Origin: JAUXJB01 sp965226855
GTDB lineage: Bacteria; Myxococcota_A; UBA9160; SZUA-336
Length of the DNA stretch: 64,000 nucleotides
Direction of reading: 5' to 3'
NCBI GenBank assembly: GCA_965226855.1
Contig: CBDDEE010000019.1
Span: 1 to 64,000 of the forward strand
Shown: positions 32,690-41,689 of the stretch, piece after piece
How the letters are laid out: each line of letters begins with the position of its first letter
Position numbering within the stretch: position 1 is the first letter of the stretch
Position numbers and translations under genes: made by a program
Notes under the pieces: generated by a model
Told to the model about the DNA's origin: nothing
Databases searched by the model: none
The model's input: the letters and a program-made list of their open reading frames with translations, nothing else

Positions 32690-34384
32690 ATGACCGCAAT
32701 GCCCAACCACAAGTACCAGCCCTTTCCGCCGATCCGGCTGCCGGATCGGTGCTGGCCAGGTCGTGTGATCGAGCGCGCGCCGACCTGGTGCAGTGTGGAC
32801 CTGCGCGACGGAAACCAGGCGCTGATCGAGCCGATGAGCGTGGAGCGCAAGCGCCGTCTGTTCGACGCGCTCGTCGGCGTCGGGTTCAAGGAAATCGAGG
32901 TCGGCTTTCCGAGCGCCTCACAGACGGAGTTCGACTTCGTCCGCGAGCTGATCGAGAAGGACCGGATCCCCGAAGACGTCACAATCCAAGTGCTCACACA
33001 GGTGCGCGACGAGCTGATCCATCGCACCTTGCAGTCGATCCGCGGTGCGCGTCGCGTGATCGTCCACCTCTACAACTCCACGTCCGAGCTCCAGCGCCGC
33101 GTCGTGTTCGGCCTCGATCCAGCGGGAATCGTCGGCATCGCGGTGAGCGGCGCTCAGCTCGTTCGCAAGCTCGCCGACGAGCTGCCAGACACGGAGGTCG
33201 TCTTCGAGTACTCGCCGGAGAGCTTCACCGGAACCGAGCTCCCCTTCGCGGTGGAGATCTGCGAGGCGGTCATGCAGGTGTGGGGTCCCACGCCGGAGAG
33301 CCGCATGATCGTCAACCTGCCGGCCACCGTCGAGATGTCGACACCCAACGTCTACGCGGATCAGATCGAGACCTTTGCTCGGCGCGTCGCCGGGCGAGAG
33401 ACCATCATCCTCAGCGTCCACCCGCACAACGACCGGGGTACGGCCGTGGCCGCAGCCGAGCTGGCCCAGATGGCCGGGGCGGAGCGCGTGGAGGGGACCC
33501 TGTTCGGCAACGGCGAGCGCACCGGCAACGTTGATGTGATCACGCTGGCCATGAACCTGCATACGCAGGGCGTCGACCCGGGGCTCGATCTGAGCGACCT
33601 GAACGGCCTGCGAAGGGTCGCCGAGCACTGCACCCGTCTGCCCCTGCATCCTCGTCATCCCTACGCAGGAGAGCTCGTGTTCACCGCGTTCTCCGGGTCG
33701 CACCAGGACGCGATCAAGAAGGGCTTCGATGCGCGGGGTCGGAGCAGCTCCGAGCGCTGGGAGATGCCGTACCTGCCGGTTGATCCGGCCGACGTCGGTC
33801 GCAGCTACGACGCCCTGGTGCGCATCAACAGCCAGTCGGGCAAGGGCGGGGTTGCCTACGTTATGGAGGAGGACCACGGGCTGCGCCTGCCGCGGCGCCT
33901 GCAGATCGAGTTCAGCCAGCAGATCCAGAAGCTCGCGGAGAAGACCGGGACGGAGGTCGCGCCGGAGCAGCTCTGGCATGCCTTCGAGAGCGAGTATCTG
34001 GCCGCGCGGGAACCCTACTCCTACGTGGAGCACCACGCGATGCCCGATCCAGACAGCTCGGAGCGGATTGGCCTCGAGGCGCGGATCGTGGTCCACGGTC
34101 GGCCCCTTAGCTTGCGTGGGGTAGGCAACGGGCCGATCGACGCCTTCATCAACGGATTGCGGAGCGAGCTGGGGGTTGATCTGCGCGTTGCGGATTACAG
34201 CGAGCACTCGCTGGGAACGGGCGCAGACGCGCACGCCGTGGCCTACGTTGAGATCGCCACCAGGTCGGGCTCGACGTTCTTCGGGGTCGGTCGCCACGCA
34301 AACATCGTTCGGGCCTCGCTCGAGGCGGTGCTCAGCGCGGCAAACCGCGCGCACCAGAGCGGGCGGCTCGCAAGCGCGGCCTAG
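32690..34384 (+). CDS. leuA: 2-isopropylmalate synthase (long LeuA form)
   Basis: A 564-residue enzyme that condenses acetyl-CoA with 2-oxoisovalerate in the first committed step of leucine synthesis. Landmarks are 'WCSVDLRDGNQALIEPM' (metal/substrate), 'FKEIEVGFPSASQTEFDF', 'ILSVHPHNDRGTAVAAAELA' (HPHND, metal ligands) and 'VEGTLFGNGERTGNVD'. A C-terminal regulatory domain (about 430-560, including 'VGNGPIDAFINGL' and 'GTGADAHAVAYVEI') mediates leucine feedback in this class. The N-terminal extension 'KYQPFPPIRLPDRCWPGRVI' is typical of the actinobacterial-like long form. The start is ATG at 32690, after GAGGAACGAAG. A repeat copy follows the stop codon. Confidence 0.95.
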   Translation: MTAMPNHKYQPFPPIRLPDRCWPGRVIERAPTWCSVDLRDGNQALIEPMSVERKRRLFDALVGVGFKEIEVGFPSASQTEFDFVRELIEKDRIPEDVTIQVLTQVRDELIHRTLQSIRGARRVIVHLYNSTSELQRRVVFGLDPAGIVGIAVSGAQLVRKLADELPDTEVVFEYSPESFTGTELPFAVEICEAVMQVWGPTPESRMIVNLPATVEMSTPNVYADQIETFARRVAGRETIILSVHPHNDRGTAVAAAELAQMAGAERVEGTLFGNGERTGNVDVITLAMNLHTQGVDPGLDLSDLNGLRRVAEHCTRLPLHPRHPYAGELVFTAFSGSHQDAIKKGFDARGRSSSERWEMPYLPVDPADVGRSYDALVRINSQSGKGGVAYVMEEDHGLRLPRRLQIEFSQQIQKLAEKTGTEVAPEQLWHAFESEYLAAREPYSYVEHHAMPDPDSSERIGLEARIVVHGRPLSLRGVGNGPIDAFINGLRSELGVDLRVADYSEHSLGTGADAHAVAYVEIATRSGSTFFGVGRHANIVRASLEAVLSAANRAHQSGRLASAA

Positions 34385-34390
34385 GGAGAG

Positions 34391-34480
34391 TGCAAGCGCC
34401 GCGAATGCGGCGCGCGCAGCGAAGGCCATAGGCCTGAGCGAAGGTGGGTGGCCGCGGCCGCTCGCGGCCGGGTCCCACAA
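34391..34480 (-). repeat. dispersed repeat, core copy
   Basis: Read on the minus strand it begins 'TTGTGGGACCCGGCCGCGAG', contains 'GGCCACCCACCTTCGCTCAGG' in slightly interrupted form, and ends 'GCGGCGCTTGCACTC'. No tail is attached. It fills the gap between the convergent leuA and ffh genes, ten bases from the ffh stop. Confidence 0.85.
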
Positions 34481-34489
34481 GGAACAGGC

Positions 34490-36013
34490 CTACTTCCGCT
34501 TCTTGCCCTTGCCTCGGCGCTTGTGCTTGCGCATCTGCCTGCGCTTCTGACGCCGGTCGTCAGCCTTCTGCGCCCGCGCCGTGCGGCGATTGGGGGCGCC
34601 CGGCATCCCCAGCTGAGCGGGATCGAGTCCACCGGGAATCCCGGGCATCCCACCGCCGAACATCTTGCCGAGTCCGGGCAGCTTGCCGAGGATGCCGGGA
34701 CCCGACTGGCCGATCTGTCCCATGAGTTTGCGCATTGCGCCAAAGCGCTCGAGCATGTCGCCCAGGTCGCGACGTTGCGTGCCGGAGCCGCGCGCGATGC
34801 GCTCCTGGCGCGAGGCATCGAGGATCTCGGGCTGCAGTCGCTCCTGCGGGGTCATCGACAGGATCATTGCCTCGATCTTCGTCAGCTGGCCGGACTCGAG
34901 GCTGGCCCCTTCAGGGAGCATGTCGCTCATGCCCGGGATCTTCTCCACGAGCTCCTTGAGCGGGCCCATCTTCTGCAGCATGCGGAGCTGACTGAGGAAG
35001 CTCTCGAGGCTGAAGTTGCCGCGCAGCATGCGCTCGGCTTCTTTCTCTGCCTCCTCGGCGTCCACCACCTCCTCGAAGTCCTGAATCAGACCCACGACGT
35101 CGCCCATGCCGAGGATGCGAGAGGCCAGCCCCTCAGGCCGGAAGGTCTCGAGTCGGTCGTTGCCCTCTCCCATCGTCACGCAGCGGATCGGGATGCCGGT
35201 GGCCGCGCGAATCGCGAGCGCCGCACCGCCCCGGGAGTCGCCATCCAGCTTGGTCAGGATCAGGCCGTTCAGGTCGAGCCGCTCCGCGAAGCCCTTGGCC
35301 ACGTTCACGGCCTCGCGCCCCATCATCGAGTCGCACACGAGGGTCGTGAGCTCTGGCGACGTGCGATCGTGGATCCGCGTCAGCTCCTGCATCAGCTCGT
35401 CGTCGATCTGGAGCCGACCTGCCGTGTCGAGGATCACGGTGTTCTTGCGCTTCTCCCGCGCGTGCGCGACCGCCTGGGCACAGATCTCGGCCGCGTCGTC
35501 GCCCTCGGGAGCGAATACCTCCACGCCCACCTGCTCTGCGAGCACGCTGAGCTGCTCACGGGCGGCCGGTCTTCGCACATCCGCCCCGACCAGCAGCGGC
35601 TCCTCTCCCACGTTCTTCAGGTGAAGGGCCAGCTTGGCGCAGGTGGTAGTCTTACCGGTTCCCTGCAGCCCGACCATCATCAGGACCCGGGTGCGCGCGA
35701 GGGCCGGCTCGATGGCATCTTCGGCGCCCATCAGCGCGACGAGCTCTTCGTAGCAGGCCTTGGTGAAGTGCTCTCCCGGGGTGACGTGCGCTTGGTGGCT
35801 ACGCTTGCCCGCCCGCAGCCTGACGCTCTCACCGAGGCAGCGCTCGCTCACCTTGTCCAGGAAGTCGCGAACGATGCCGAGGTCGACGTCCGCCTCGAGC
35901 AAGGACATCCGTACCTCGCGCAGAGCCTCCGCGATGTTCTCCTCGCTCAGCCGGGTGATGCCCTGAAACCTCTCGCGGGCGTTGCGGAATCCCTTTGTGA
36001 GCGTCTCGAGCAT
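34490..36013 (-). CDS. ffh: signal recognition particle protein Ffh
   Basis: A 507-residue SRP54 GTPase that, with 4.5S RNA, targets nascent membrane proteins. It has an N-domain (about 1-85), a GTPase domain with G1 'VGLQGTGKTTTCAKLA', 'ILDTAGRLQIDDELM' and 'LTKLDGDSRGGAALAI', and a methionine-rich M-domain (about 300-450). The C-terminal tail is Gly/Met/Pro-rich and then strongly basic ('RRQKRRQMRKHKRRGKGKKR'), longer than in E. coli. Start ATG at 36013; the longer upstream frame overlaps the divergent biotin-carrier gene. The SRP RNA gene was not found in the window. Confidence 0.95.
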   Translation of the reverse strand: MLETLTKGFRNARERFQGITRLSEENIAEALREVRMSLLEADVDLGIVRDFLDKVSERCLGESVRLRAGKRSHQAHVTPGEHFTKACYEELVALMGAEDAIEPALARTRVLMMVGLQGTGKTTTCAKLALHLKNVGEEPLLVGADVRRPAAREQLSVLAEQVGVEVFAPEGDDAAEICAQAVAHAREKRKNTVILDTAGRLQIDDELMQELTRIHDRTSPELTTLVCDSMMGREAVNVAKGFAERLDLNGLILTKLDGDSRGGAALAIRAATGIPIRCVTMGEGNDRLETFRPEGLASRILGMGDVVGLIQDFEEVVDAEEAEKEAERMLRGNFSLESFLSQLRMLQKMGPLKELVEKIPGMSDMLPEGASLESGQLTKIEAMILSMTPQERLQPEILDASRQERIARGSGTQRRDLGDMLERFGAMRKLMGQIGQSGPGILGKLPGLGKMFGGGMPGIPGGLDPAQLGMPGAPNRRTARAQKADDRRQKRRQMRKHKRRGKGKKRK

Positions 36014-36136
36014 GTGCTCGCAAGCTAGCACAGCAGCTCGCTGCTCCCTGGCGGGGCGATTGCCAGTCGGCAGGCGCGTGTGTGAGAGTGTGCCGCGCCT
36101 GACCCCTCGGGTCCGGGCACGAGCGGAGGTCGAATA

Positions 36137-36352
36137 TTGCCCACGAATGTCGAGGCACACATCACCGGGACGGTCTTCAGCATCGAGATAGAGGTGGGTG
36201 CAGAGATCAGTGCGGGCGACGTGCTGGTAGTGATCGAGTCGATGAAGATGGAGCTGCCCGTCGAAGCGCCGTCGGGCGGCAAGGTCGCAGAGATTCGCGT
36301 CGAGGAAGGCCAGAGCGTGGAAGAGGGCGAGGTGCTCGTCACTCTCGACTGA
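36137..36352 (+). CDS. small biotinyl/lipoyl-attachment carrier protein
   Basis: A 71-residue stand-alone biotinyl domain. The biotin lysine lies in 'VIESMKMELPVEAP', in the standard [AES]MKM context. The flanking 'GDVLVVIES' and 'VEEGQSVEEGEVLVTLD' complete the beta-barrel. It probably serves a biotin-dependent acyl-CoA carboxylase, but no carboxylase or transcarboxylase subunit lies nearby. The start is TTG at 36137, supported by a strong GGAGGT site six bases upstream. It is followed by an SDR gene on the same strand. Confidence 0.9.
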   Translation: MPTNVEAHITGTVFSIEIEVGAEISAGDVLVVIESMKMELPVEAPSGGKVAEIRVEEGQSVEEGEVLVTLD

Positions 36353-36395
36353 CTGGAGCGACGCTCCTGCAGGAGGCTGCACGAGGAGAGGTAGG

Positions 36396-37262
36396 ATGGG
36401 ACTCGTAGATGGAAAGGTGGCGATCGTCACGGGCGCAGGCGGCGGCCTCGGCCGCGAGCACGCGCTGCTGCTCGCGAGCGAGGGGGCCTCGGTCGTGGTC
36501 AACGATCTTGGCGGGACGCGTGACGGGGCTGGCTCTGGCGCGGCGATGGCGGACAGCGTTGTCGAGGAGATTCGCGCCGCCGGCGGCGAAGCCGCAGCCA
36601 GCTACGCTTCGGTCTCGACGGTCGAGGGTGGGGAGAACATTCTCCGGACCGCGCTCGACGCCTTCGGTCGGATCGACATTCTGATCAACAACGCCGGGAT
36701 CCTGCGCGACAAGACGCTAGCCAACATCGACGAACAGACCTGGGACGTAGTGATCGACGTCCACCTCAAGGGCACGTACTGCGTGACTCGCCCGGTCTAC
36801 GCCAACATGAAAGAGCGGGGGGAAGGCGGCGTCATCGTGAACACCTCGTCCACGTCCGGCCTGATCGGAAACTTTGGCCAGTGCAACTACGGCGCCGCCA
36901 AGGCGGGGATCGCCGGCTTCACGCGCTGCCTGGCGATCGAGGGCAAGAAGTACAACATCCGTGTCTGGGGTCTGGTCCCCATGGCCGTCACCCGCATGAC
37001 GAGCGACCTGCCCGGCATGGACAGCGAACAGGCAGCGCAGCGCTTTGATCCCGCACGGATCTCGCCGGCCGTGCTCTACATGGTGAGCGACTTGTCGAAG
37101 GACAAGACGGGGAAGTTCCTGTTCGCGGCGGGCAACCGCGTCGCCGAGCTCAAGGTCGTCGGCTCCGAGGGCTTCACGTCCGAGTCCGGCATGACACCCC
37201 AGGACATCGCCTCCAACGAGGCCACCATCTTCCTCCCCGACGAAGATTTTCGGATGGTCTAG
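36396..37262 (+). CDS. short-chain dehydrogenase/reductase (HSD17B4-like)
   Basis: A 288-residue SDR. The coenzyme motif is 'VTGAGGGLGREHALLLASEGA' (TGxxxGxG), with 'NNAGILRDKTLANI' and the catalytic 'VNTSSTSGLIGNFGQCNYGAAKAGIAGF' (Ser, Tyr, Lys). The 'NDLGGTRDG' stretch and the long C-terminus match the 3-hydroxyacyl-CoA dehydrogenase domain of multifunctional protein 2 (17-beta-HSD type 4), so oxidation of a hydroxyacyl-CoA or sterol-like substrate is plausible. It is 43 bp downstream of the biotin carrier on the same strand and is followed by a repeat. Confidence 0.88.
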   Translation: MGLVDGKVAIVTGAGGGLGREHALLLASEGASVVVNDLGGTRDGAGSGAAMADSVVEEIRAAGGEAAASYASVSTVEGGENILRTALDAFGRIDILINNAGILRDKTLANIDEQTWDVVIDVHLKGTYCVTRPVYANMKERGEGGVIVNTSSTSGLIGNFGQCNYGAAKAGIAGFTRCLAIEGKKYNIRVWGLVPMAVTRMTSDLPGMDSEQAAQRFDPARISPAVLYMVSDLSKDKTGKFLFAAGNRVAELKVVGSEGFTSESGMTPQDIASNEATIFLPDEDFRMV

Positions 37263-37263
37263 A

Positions 37264-37358
37264 CTTGTGGGACCCGGCCGCGGGCGTCCGCGGCCACCCA
37301 CCCCCGCTCAGGCCAACGGCCTTTGCTGCGCGCGCCGCTTTGCGGCGCTTGCAAGGTG
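37264..37358 (+). repeat. dispersed repeat, core copy
   Basis: A compact core copy: 'CTTGTGGGACCCGGCCGCGG', 'GCGGCCACCCACCCCCGCTC', 'CTTTGCTGCGCGCGCCGC' and 'GCGGCGCTTGCAAGG'. The last part folds as GCGCCGC-TTT-GCGGCGC. It starts two bases after the SDR stop codon and lies upstream of plsB. Confidence 0.87.
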
Positions 37359-37468
37359 GCCCATCCGGCGAGCCGTGGGGAGACGTTCCTGACCTCAGAC
37401 GGTGTGGTTCTGCCCTTTAGCGGTCGAGAGAGCTGGCCAAGGGCGGTAATCCCTGCTTCACTGTCCGC

Positions 37469-40105
37469 GTGGCTGAGGCTGAGGTTCTGACGGCCGTCGA
37501 AGAGCGTGTGCCGGAGGTGGGCGGGCCTCGGCCGGCCGATGGTCTGGCGGCGATGACGCCGCAATTCGGGTGGCTCGCGAACCTGTTTGCCCGGCGCTTC
37601 TTTGCCGGCTTCCGTTTTCCCAGCGCTGACGCGGAGCGGCTTCGAGAGCTCGGCGAGCAAGGCAGCGTGGTCTACGTCATGCGCTACAGCTCGCGTCTCG
37701 ACTACTTCCTGTTCAACTGGCTCTTTATCGCTGCCGGGCTCGAGCTCTCCGCCTTTGCGAACGGAATCCGCTTTTTCTACTACCGGCCGCTCTCTGAGGC
37801 GGTCCCGTTCCTGTTCCGGAGCATCAGCGAGCGGCTGCGCCTCGGGAAGCGCGGCCGACGCAACGCCGAGCTCGTACACCTGCGGCGACTGCTGCGCGAG
37901 GGCGAGAAGGCGTTCCTGTTCCTGCGCAGCGACAAGATCGGCTCGAGGCTGCGCCGCCGCGCCAAGGCTGTCGTGGCCGGGCGCTCTGAGCTGGACTACC
38001 TGCGCGAGATCATCGACACGCGTTTCGCTCACCCCGGCTCCATCTCGCTGGTTCCGCTAGCGCTGTTCTGGCGCAAGGGGGCGCGCCCCCAGCGACCGTT
38101 CCTGAACCTCTTCTACGGCGGGCCCGAGCGGCCGACCGACGTGGGCAAGCTGATCTCGTTTCTCTGGAACTACCGCAACCTGGCCGTGCGCGTCGGCTCC
38201 GCGATCGACCTGGGAGCGTTCGTCGACGAGCACCGAGCGGTGGGACGCGACCGCATCATCGTGCAGGTACGGCGCTCGCTCTTGATCTTTCTGCGTCGCG
38301 AGGAAAAGCCGATCATCGGAGCCGCGCTGCGCAGCTTCCAGCGTATCCACGACGCGATCATGGGGGATCCCGCCGTGTGCCGCGCGGTCGCGGAGGCGGA
38401 TGCGGCAGGCACCGGCGGCGTGCTCGGCGCCCAGACGCGCGCTCGACGCTACCTGCGCGAGATCGCTGCCAACCAGAGCCCGACGATGCTCGCGGTGCTG
38501 AGTGTGGTGGTGGGGGCGATCTTCCGGCGCGTGTTCGGGCGCTTCGTGGTGCACGACATCGAGCGCATCGTCGAAGCCGCCAAGCTTCACCCTCTCGTTG
38601 TCGTTCCGAGCCACCGCAGTCACTTCGACTACATGATCCTCTCGTGGCTCTTCTACCAGCACCATCTGGTGCCGCCACACGTGGCGGCGGGTACCAACCT
38701 GGCCTTCTTTCCGCTCGGCCCGATCTTCCGGCGCGCGGGCGCCTTCTTCCTGCGCAGAAGCTTCGAGGGCAACCAGCTCTACGCCGCCGTGTTTCGCAGC
38801 TACGTGCAGCTCCTGATCAAGGATGGGGCGAGTCAGGAATTCTTCATCGAGGGTACGCGCTCGCGCACGGGCAAGACGCTGCAGCCGAGGCTCGGCATGC
38901 TGGGGATGATGCTCGAGGCGTACGCGCGAGGCGCTCGCCGCGAGCTCTACCTGGTGCCGGTCGGCTTTACGTACGAACGCCTCGTCGAAGAGCGGAGCAT
39001 GACCGAGGAGCGGGGCGGCAAATCGAAGCGCGCCGAGAACCTGCTGCAGCTGTTCAAGGCCCGGAGCGTGCTGCGCAACCGCTTCGGCAGCGTGATCGTC
39101 CGCTTTGGTGAGCCGCTCCCGGCGTCGGAGTACATCTCCCGCTACGAGGCCGACTCTTCGGACGACAGGGCGGCCGAGCTGCGTGTAGCCACGGAACGCC
39201 TCGGGATCGAGATCTCTCGTCGCATCAACGAGCTGATCACCGCGAGCCGGACTTCCGTGGCCTCGGTTGCACTGCTCGGGAGTCCGGCTCAGGCCGTACG
39301 CGAGGCGGATTTCACGGAGCGCGTGCGCGAGATCGACGCGTTGCTTCGCCTGCTTGATGTGCCCCGCACGCTTCCCTTCGAGCAGTGCATGACCCGGGGG
39401 CAGCCCGAGGCGACGGTGGAGCTCCTGCTCCAGAGCGGCCTTGTCTCGCGCAGGCGCTCGCGTGCCGGTACGGTGCTCACCATCCGCGAGGGGGCTCGCC
39501 CGTCGCTCGACTACTATCGCTCCACCATCCTCTCGTCGCTGGCCTGGCCCGCGGCTGTGGCGCTTGCGCTGCGCGACCCGTGTCCGCGCCAAGCGCTCGT
39601 CGAGGCCGCGTCGGGTTGGCTCGAGCTGCTGCGCCTCGAGTTTTTTCCCTACGAAGGGGAGCGGCGGAGACAGCGTCTGGACCAGATCATCGATCATCTG
39701 AGCGAACGGTCCTGGGTCCGCGAGCGGGAGGACGGCTGCCTCGAGCCGAGCCGAGAGGGTGCGATCTGGATCGAGTTCCTGCGCGCGCAGCTCTGCCCTC
39801 TGCTCGGCTGTTACGTGGCGCTCTTCGAGGCCGTCGATGCCGCGGGCGGTGCGGGGCGGGGCGGCGCGCTGCTCTCCGCGGCCGAGTTGATCCAGGCGGA
39901 GCACCACGCGCTCGGGGAGGCCCGCTTCCCGGAGGCCATCTCGCCGGTGACGGCGGGCAACGCCCTCACTCTGCTCGTTCAGGACTCCGTCTTGGCCTGC
40001 GAAGGCTCGCCGACTCGGAGCGAGGCGAAGTTCCGGCCCGGAGAGCGCTGGGACGAGCTGTCCCAGCGCCAGCTGCGGTTGGCACAAGCCCTCCAGACTC
40101 CTTAA
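37469..40105 (+). CDS. plsB: glycerol-3-phosphate 1-O-acyltransferase PlsB
   Basis: An 878-residue inner-membrane acyltransferase that starts phospholipid synthesis by acylating glycerol-3-phosphate. The four motifs appear in order: I 'VVPSHRSHFDYMILSW' (HxxxxD), II 'GAFFLRRSFEGNQLY', III 'EFFIEGTRSRTGKTLQPR' and IV 'LVPVGFTYERLVEE'. About 350 residues precede motif I; this region includes a HxxxxD-like but histidine-free segment, 'MRYSSRLDYFLFNW'. A C-terminal half of about 350 residues is also present. GTG at 37469 is the chosen start. It is 12 bp from hisG on the same strand, although the two functions are unrelated. Confidence 0.93.
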   Translation: MAEAEVLTAVEERVPEVGGPRPADGLAAMTPQFGWLANLFARRFFAGFRFPSADAERLRELGEQGSVVYVMRYSSRLDYFLFNWLFIAAGLELSAFANGIRFFYYRPLSEAVPFLFRSISERLRLGKRGRRNAELVHLRRLLREGEKAFLFLRSDKIGSRLRRRAKAVVAGRSELDYLREIIDTRFAHPGSISLVPLALFWRKGARPQRPFLNLFYGGPERPTDVGKLISFLWNYRNLAVRVGSAIDLGAFVDEHRAVGRDRIIVQVRRSLLIFLRREEKPIIGAALRSFQRIHDAIMGDPAVCRAVAEADAAGTGGVLGAQTRARRYLREIAANQSPTMLAVLSVVVGAIFRRVFGRFVVHDIERIVEAAKLHPLVVVPSHRSHFDYMILSWLFYQHHLVPPHVAAGTNLAFFPLGPIFRRAGAFFLRRSFEGNQLYAAVFRSYVQLLIKDGASQEFFIEGTRSRTGKTLQPRLGMLGMMLEAYARGARRELYLVPVGFTYERLVEERSMTEERGGKSKRAENLLQLFKARSVLRNRFGSVIVRFGEPLPASEYISRYEADSSDDRAAELRVATERLGIEISRRINELITASRTSVASVALLGSPAQAVREADFTERVREIDALLRLLDVPRTLPFEQCMTRGQPEATVELLLQSGLVSRRRSRAGTVLTIREGARPSLDYYRSTILSSLAWPAAVALALRDPCPRQALVEAASGWLELLRLEFFPYEGERRRQRLDQIIDHLSERSWVREREDGCLEPSREGAIWIEFLRAQLCPLLGCYVALFEAVDAAGGAGRGGALLSAAELIQAEHHALGEARFPEAISPVTAGNALTLLVQDSVLACEGSPTRSEAKFRPGERWDELSQRQLRLAQALQTP

Positions 40106-40117
40106 CCTCGGAGCCCC

Positions 40118-41023
40118 ATGGCTCTCGGTGCGCGCCGCTCAAGAGATGGCACGCAAGTGCTGCGCTTCGGCTTTCCCAAGGGATCGCTGCAGGACAACAC
40201 GGCCAGTCTGTTCGAGCGTGCCGGCTATCGCGTCTCCTTTCCGGACCGCTCGCTGTTCCCGAGCATCGACGACCCCGAGCTCGAGTGCGTGCTGCTTCGC
40301 GCGCAAGAGATCGCGCGGTATGTCGAGGCCGGAGCGCTGGACGCCGGAATCACAGGCTACGACTGGATCGTCGAGAATCGCGCCAAGGTGATCGAGCTGG
40401 CCGACCTCGAGTACTCGAAGCGTAGCTTTCGACCGACGCGCTGGGTGCTCGCCGTTCCCGAGGACTCGAAGATTCAAAAGGTCGCCGACATCGAGGGCCA
40501 ACGCATCGCGACCGAAGGCGTGGGCCTCGTCCGTGCCTGGCTTAAGAAGCAGGGCGTGAAGGCCCGAGTGGAGTTCTCCTGGGGCGCGACAGAGGTCAAA
40601 CCGCCGCTGCTCGCGGATGCCATCGTCGAGGTCACCGAGACGGGCGCCTCGTTGCGTGCGAACAAGCTGCGGATCGTGGCGACTGTGATGGAGAGCACGC
40701 CCCGGCTGATCGCGAACAAAGCCGCCTGCAAGGACCCATGGAAGAAGCGAAAGCTCGACCGCCTCGCCCTCATGCTGAACGGGGCAATCAACGCTGGCGG
40801 CAAGGTAGGCCTGATGCTCAACTGCCCCAAGGAGCGGCTCTCGAAAGTTGTCGAGCTCCTCCCCTCACTCGCTTCGCCGACCATCTCCTCCCTGGCAGAC
40901 GGCAAGATGGTAGCAATCAACACCATCATCGAAGAAGCCGTTGTCCGCGAGCTCATCCCCGACCTCTTCGACGCCGGCGCGAGCGGCATCGTCGAGTTCC
41001 CAATAAACAAAATCATCTACTGA
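40118..41023 (+). CDS. hisG: ATP phosphoribosyltransferase (long HisG)
   Basis: A 301-residue enzyme joining ATP and PRPP in the first step of histidine synthesis. 'LRFGFPKGSLQDNTASLFERAGY', 'GALDAGITGYDWIVEN', 'IATEGVGLVRAWLKKQG' and 'EVTETGASLRANKLRIV' (PRPP loop) identify it. The C-terminal ~75 residues form the regulatory domain of the HisG_L type, which allows allosteric inhibition by histidine without HisZ. The start is ATG at 40118. No other his genes are in the window, so it is separated from the rest of the pathway. Confidence 0.94.
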   Translation: MALGARRSRDGTQVLRFGFPKGSLQDNTASLFERAGYRVSFPDRSLFPSIDDPELECVLLRAQEIARYVEAGALDAGITGYDWIVENRAKVIELADLEYSKRSFRPTRWVLAVPEDSKIQKVADIEGQRIATEGVGLVRAWLKKQGVKARVEFSWGATEVKPPLLADAIVEVTETGASLRANKLRIVATVMESTPRLIANKAACKDPWKKRKLDRLALMLNGAINAGGKVGLMLNCPKERLSKVVELLPSLASPTISSLADGKMVAINTIIEEAVVRELIPDLFDAGASGIVEFPINKIIY

Positions 41024-41052
41024 GAATCCCCCCAGGCCACGTCGGGGCAGGA

Positions 41053-41167
41053 GTCGGAGGCAGGGAGCCTCCCCCCGGCGGACTGTGGTAGCGGTACCCG
41101 AGGCGAGCGCCCCCCTCTGAGCACGCAAGGAGCGGAGTCCGCCGGGGGGAGGCTCCCTGCCTCCGAC
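41053..41167. repeat. perfect 32-bp inverted repeat between convergent genes
   Basis: The arms at 41053-41084 and 41136-41167 are exact reverse complements over all 32 bases, separated by 51 bases. The left arm begins 'GTCGGAGGCAGGGAGCCTCC'. It fills the gap between the convergent hisG and the zinc-ribbon gene. It has no T-run and is longer than a usual terminator. It is unrelated in sequence to the dispersed repeat family. Confidence 0.85.
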
Positions 41168-41191
41168 GTCCTCCCGTACTGAGCTACCGAG

Positions 41192-41689
41192 CTACCTACC
41201 GATCTCGCGCAGCCCGCTAGCTTCCCACTCCTTCGACAGTTGCTTGAGCCTCCGGCTGAACTCGTCGAAGTCGTCATCGAAAGAGAGGATGATCTCGGTT
41301 GTGCGCGGGATGTCGTCACCGGAGAGCAGTCCCCGGTAACGGTTCAGATTCGCGAGGATTGCTTCGGCCACCTTGAGGGCTCGCTTCTCCGTCTTGATCA
41401 GCGGGCTCTGCAGCGTGTAGACGTTGTTGCGGCCCCACAGGCTCTCGTCGCGGACGATCGCGATCTCACGGTAGATGCCGTGGATCGGGTCGAAGTTGTA
41501 CTCGACGCGGACCTCTTTGAAGATGTCCGAGTTCCCGGTGTAGAAGCCCCGCTCCTTCTCGACCTTGCCGAGCTGCCGGCAGCGCGGGCAGTAGAAGGTG
41601 TCACCGTGGTTGAGGAGGAACACGCCCTTGGCATAGTCCTCACAGTCGGTGTTCTCGCAGTAGCCGACTCCGCGCTTCATTCTCGCCAT
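41192..41689 (-). CDS. zinc-ribbon protein of unknown function
   Basis: A protein of about 165 residues. Near the N-terminus, 'YCENTDCEDYAKGVFLLNHGDTFYCPRCRQLG' supplies four cysteines (CxxxxC and CxxC) spaced for a zinc ribbon. The rest is a soluble alpha/beta region with an acidic stretch near the end ('SFDDDFDEF') and no recognised domain. I chose ATG at 41689 because the conserved-looking part starts there. An upstream GTG at 41836 would add 49 residues rich in Arg and Pro, which look less like protein. A strong promoter-like sequence lies about 475 bp upstream. It is convergent with hisG. Confidence 0.65.
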   Translation of the reverse strand: MARMKRGVGYCENTDCEDYAKGVFLLNHGDTFYCPRCRQLGKVEKERGFYTGNSDIFKEVRVEYNFDPIHGIYREIAIVRDESLWGRNNVYTLQSPLIKTEKRALKVAEAILANLNRYRGLLSGDDIPRTTEIILSFDDDFDEFSRRLKQLSKEWEASGLREIGR

